From an uncultured Tepidimonas sp. (lineage in GTDB: Bacteria; Pseudomonadota; Gammaproteobacteria; Burkholderiales; Burkholderiaceae_C), in NCBI GenBank assembly GCA_937949455.1, contig CALEDU010000242.1, forward strand, positions 1-8,486: a stretch of 8,486 nucleotides of DNA, read 5' to 3'. The position numbers and the translations under genes are program-made. Within the stretch, counting starts at the first letter, position 1. The number at the start of each line of letters is the position of its first letter. Under the pieces are notes generated by a model. The model did not search any database, was not told the origin of the DNA, and worked only from the letters and a program-made list of their open reading frames with translations. Shown here in pieces: positions 6,069 to 8,486 of this stretch.

Positions 6069-6700
6069 CGCCCGCGGTGCGCACCCCCATGCATGTGCAG
6101 CAGCTCAAAGAACGCCCACGCAAACCGGGGGAGGCGTCCTTTTTTTTCTTCGACCAGCATTTCAAATATGCGGCGGTGAAGGTACTGCCCGGCGAGTATT
6201 TCGTCAGCGACGAGGATTTGCTCATCATGACGGTGCTGGGCTCGTGTATTGCGGCGTGTATCTGGGATTCGCGGCTGCGCATCGGCGGCATGAACCACTT
6301 CATGCTGCCCGAAGGCGGGACCGATACCTCGGGCCGGTACGGATCGTATGCCATGGAACTGCTGATCAACGAGCTGATCAAGCGCGGTTCGTCGCGTGAG
6401 TACATGCAAGCCAAGGTCTTTGGCGGCGGAGCCGTCATCTCGGGCATGACCAGCATGAATGTGGGTGAGCGCAATACCCAATTCGTGCTGGACTATCTGG
6501 CTACCGAACGCATTCCAGTGGTGTCCAAGGATGTGATGGATATCTATCCGCGCAAAGTGGTGTTTTTTCCGGTCACGGGCAAGGCCATGGTCAAACGGCT
6601 CGCACATGCGCACCCGGAGACGCTGGAATCCCAGGAACGCCAGGGTACGGCGACTCGGCTGGCGCAGACGAATGCCGGCGGAACCGTGGACTTGTTTTGA
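6065..6700 (+). CDS. cheD: CheD, chemoreceptor glutamine deamidase
   Basis: A 211-residue protein that deamidates specific receptor glutamines to glutamates, creating methylation sites and adjusting receptor activity. The catalytic cysteine is C61 in TVLGSCIAACIWD and the catalytic histidine is H78 in GGMNHFMLP. Other family motifs are VFGGGAV (118-124) and NVGERNTQF (132-140). The N-terminus has a run of four phenylalanines encoded by eight consecutive T bases (6140-6147). The C-terminus ends in NAGGTVDLF, resembling the tail of the CheZ-like protein. The frame is open upstream to an ATG at 5864, but that region is inside cheR. The start at 6065 gives the usual 4-base ATGA overlap with cheR. 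No cheC is present, so CheD probably acts mainly as a deamidase rather than as a CheC partner. Confidence 0.95.
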   Translation: MTPAVRTPMHVQQLKERPRKPGEASFFFFDQHFKYAAVKVLPGEYFVSDEDLLIMTVLGSCIAACIWDSRLRIGGMNHFMLPEGGTDTSGRYGSYAMELLINELIKRGSSREYMQAKVFGGGAVISGMTSMNVGERNTQFVLDYLATERIPVVSKDVMDIYPRKVVFFPVTGKAMVKRLAHAHPETLESQERQGTATRLAQTNAGGTVDLF

Positions 6701-6715
6701 TATTTCGCATTTGGT

Positions 6716-7831
6716 ATGACCTCCAAAATCAAAGTGGTGGTGGTCGACGACTCGGCGCTGGTACGCAGCCTGTTGACCCAGATCATCAATCAACAACCGG
6801 ACATGACCTGCGTCGGCACGGCCGCCGACCCGCTACAGGCGCGAGAAATCATCCGCGAGCGCAACCCCGACGTCATCACGCTGGACGTCGAGATGCCCAA
6901 AATGGACGGGCTAGAGTTCCTCTCGCGCCTGATGCGGCTGCGTCCCACCCCGGTGGTGATGGTCTCGACACTCACCGAGCAAGGTGCCGAGACGACACTC
7001 AAAGCCCTGGAGCTGGGCGCGGTGGACTTCGTCGCCAAGCCGCGCATCGGTGTCAGCGCCGGACTGCAGGAGTTGGCCAACGATATCGTCGACAAAATCC
7101 GCATCGCCGCCAAAGCGCATGTGCGGCGTCTGAGCGCTGCACCAGCCGCCACCCACAGCGCCGTGGGCTCGGCCCCTGCAGCCAAGGCGTCCAGCGCCCC
7201 GACGGGGACAGCCTTAGATACAGGCCTGCTGCGGCTGTCGACCGAGAAGGTCATCTGCATCGGCGCGTCCACCGGGGGCACCGAGGCCATCAAAGAAATC
7301 CTGGTTGAACTGCCACCCGATGCGCCTGCGGTGGTCATCACCCAGCACATGCCGCCTGGCTTTACCGCCAGTTTTGCCGCACGGCTGGATTCTCTGTGCC
7401 GCATCCGGGTGGCCGAAGCGCGCGATGGCGATCGTATCCTGCCTGGCCATGCCTACATCGCACCAGGCGGCAAGCAATTCTCCATCGCACGCAGCGGTGC
7501 CAACTATGTCGCCGTCGTGGACGACTCACCACCGGTCAACCGACACAAACCATCTGTCGAGGTGCTGTTTCGCTCTTGCGCGCGCGTCCTGGGTCCGAAC
7601 GCCATCGGGGTGATGCTGACTGGCATGGGTGGCGATGGTGCCCAAGCCATGAAGGAAATGCGCGACGCTGGGGCCTACAACATCGCCCAGGACGAGGCGA
7701 GCTGTGTCGTCTTTGGCATGCCCAAAATGGCCATCCAGGCCGGGGCCGTCCACGATGTTTTGCCGCTCAAGCAAATTGCCCGAGCTATCATGGATCGCGT
7801 GGCCGCCTCCGGTGTGCGGCACCGTATCTGA
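6716..7831 (+). CDS. cheB: CheB, chemoreceptor methylesterase/deamidase response regulator
   Basis: A 371-residue two-domain protein. The receiver domain (residues 4-125) has D11/D12, phospho-acceptor D57 in [12 protein letters not shown]84/T85 and K108 in FVAKPR. An Ala-rich linker spans about 138-175. The C-terminal esterase domain contains the catalytic triad S185 (GASTGG), H211 (QHMPPGF) and D307 (GMGGDGA), all intact. When phosphorylated by CheA it removes methyl groups from receptor glutamates, opposing CheR. The ATG lies 15 nt after the cheD stop, in the same frame and with no clear ribosome-binding site, so expression probably relies on translational coupling. CheB is the last gene of the operon on this strand; the next gene converges on it. 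Length and motif order are normal for the family. Confidence 0.97.
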   Translation: MTSKIKVVVVDDSALVRSLLTQIINQQPDMTCVGTAADPLQAREIIRERNPDVITLDVEMPKMDGLEFLSRLMRLRPTPVVMVSTLTEQGAETTLKALELGAVDFVAKPRIGVSAGLQELANDIVDKIRIAAKAHVRRLSAAPAATHSAVGSAPAAKASSAPTGTALDTGLLRLSTEKVICIGASTGGTEAIKEILVELPPDAPAVVITQHMPPGFTASFAARLDSLCRIRVAEARDGDRILPGHAYIAPGGKQFSIARSGANYVAVVDDSPPVNRHKPSVEVLFRSCARVLGPNAIGVMLTGMGGDGAQAMKEMRDAGAYNIAQDEASCVVFGMPKMAIQAGAVHDVLPLKQIARAIMDRVAASGVRHRI

Positions 7832-7841
7832 AGACGGTGCC
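7818..7841. terminator. Possible bidirectional terminator hairpin at the end of cheB
   Basis: A perfect 8-bp inverted repeat (GGCACCGT, 8-nt loop, ACGGTGCC) straddles the cheB stop codon, 13 bp before the stop of the convergent gene. The stem is GC-rich and well placed to end transcription from both sides. Neither strand has a T-tract after the stem, so it does not meet the usual intrinsic terminator pattern. It could instead protect mRNA 3' ends. Confidence 0.35.
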
Positions 7842-7854
7842 CGACGGACCAGGC

Positions 7855-8486
7855 TCAGGCCAGTTGGTCTACCTGCGCCCCCGGCGCGGGTCGGTTGCTG
7901 TCAGCGGAGGCCGTGCTGTAGTTTTGTGCCGCGTCGCTGGGCGGCACGTTGGCCAGTGGCCGGGTGTTGAGCCGGGTCTGCAGCTCCTCCAACCGCCGAG
8001 CGCGCTCTTGCGCTGCTTGGATGGCTTCTTCTCCAATCATCATGTCCACGGCCGCGCGGCTGGCCTTCCACATGTTGGGCAACAGATCCTTGATCTGGGC
8101 GTCCATCGCCTCCAGCACAGGGTTTTTGACTTCAGGAAAATCCGCGCGGCCCAAGCGCGTGGCAGCATCCTCCCCGCGCCCAGGGCTGGTCTGGGCTTGC
8201 GCGCGACGCCGCGCTTCTGCATCTTGCGCATCCCGGGCCTCGCGCGCCCGCTTGTCCCGCTCGGCCAACCGGGTCTGTGCCTCTGCCGGGTTGGTCCTTG
8301 CCTGTGCATCCTCTGCGCGGCGGTCCTCGCGCCCCGCCACCGGCAACGGCAGTCCAGACCGCTCGGGCGCGGCCCCGTTGGCAAAACCGTCGGCCCGCTG
8401 ACCCTCCTGCGCCGGGGCGACAGGAGACAGCGTTGGCGTGGTAGGCTGCGCCTGCGCACGCCCAGCCTCGCCTTGCGGTGCCACAA
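7855..8486 (-). CDS. Hypothetical protein, C-terminal part (N-terminus beyond window)
   Basis: The frame is open from the right window edge to a TGA at 7855-7857, giving 210 codons including the stop. I do not recognise the family. The visible part starts with a Pro/Ala/Gly-rich, probably disordered segment. A highly charged Arg/Glu/Ala/Gln stretch follows (about 8191-8325) that could be a coiled coil or a long single helix. Next is a more ordinary segment (about 7960-8142) with Trp and Met residues, including NPVLEAMDAQIKDLLPNMW and AVDMMIGEEA, then another helix. The tail is Ser/Pro-rich and ends in QVDQLA. The codon at 8482-8484 could read as a GTG start, but nothing supports initiation there, so the gene is treated as partial. 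It converges on cheB with a 23-bp gap and is not part of that operon. Competing plus-strand frames are Ser/Arg-rich and look like shadows. Confidence 0.68.
   Translation of the reverse strand, partial: VAPQGEAGRAQAQPTTPTLSPVAPAQEGQRADGFANGAAPERSGLPLPVAGREDRRAEDAQARTNPAEAQTRLAERDKRAREARDAQDAEARRRAQAQTSPGRGEDAATRLGRADFPEVKNPVLEAMDAQIKDLLPNMWKASRAAVDMMIGEEAIQAAQERARRLEELQTRLNTRPLANVPPSDAAQNYSTASADSNRPAPGAQVDQLA

Noticed and set aside
7949..8401. Plus-strand open frame of 150 codons opposite the right-edge gene
   Set aside because: The product is Ser/Arg/Ala-rich without structure. The minus-strand frame is longer, stays open to the edge and has plausible helical segments.
1..8486. Mobile elements, CRISPR arrays, tRNA or rRNA genes
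   Set aside because: No transposase or integrase motif, terminal inverted repeats, regularly spaced repeats or RNA-gene signature was seen on either strand.

Overview
This GC-rich window most likely comes from a betaproteobacterium of the order Burkholderiales. That is inferred from the Ala/Arg/Pro-rich proteins and from the style of the chemotaxis proteins; no rRNA or other taxonomic marker is present, so the assignment is only a guess. Two divergent transcription units and one partial convergent gene fill almost the whole window.

Left side, minus strand (1-1721): a two-component pair. A cytoplasmic histidine kinase with an N-terminal receiver domain (REC-HisKA_3-HATPase) overlaps by 4 bases (ATGA) a NarL/FixJ-type DNA-binding response regulator. 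The regulator runs off the left edge and probably lacks only its last few residues.

A 247-bp divergent intergenic region (1722-1968) contains an AT-rich patch that could be a promoter -10 element.

Centre, plus strand (1969-7831): a compact chemotaxis operon in the order cheZ-like, cheY, cheA, cheR, cheD, cheB. The genes are tightly packed. cheR and cheD overlap by ATGA. cheA-cheR and cheD-cheB are each separated by exactly 15 nt, stay in the same reading frame, and show no evident Shine-Dalgarno sequence. The operon encodes the kinase (CheA), the diffusible output regulator (CheY), a probable CheY-P phosphatase that keeps the CheZ catalytic Asp/Gln spacing, and the full adaptation module: CheR methyltransferase, CheB methylesterase and CheD deamidase. 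It has no cheW and no receptor (MCP) gene, so these must be supplied from elsewhere.

Right side, minus strand (7855-8486): the C-terminal 210 codons of an unrecognised protein, convergent with cheB. A perfect 8-bp inverted repeat at the cheB stop codon may act as a weak terminator.

The gene content is largely that of an ordinary chemotaxis cluster, and I found no clearly novel system. The points most worth a second look are a duplicated GYGLF-type motif in the CheA linker, a similar C-terminal tail (AGS-IELF / AGGT-VDLF) on the unrelated CheZ-like and CheD proteins, the missing cheW/MCP, and the receiver-input kinase placed next to the chemosensory operon.
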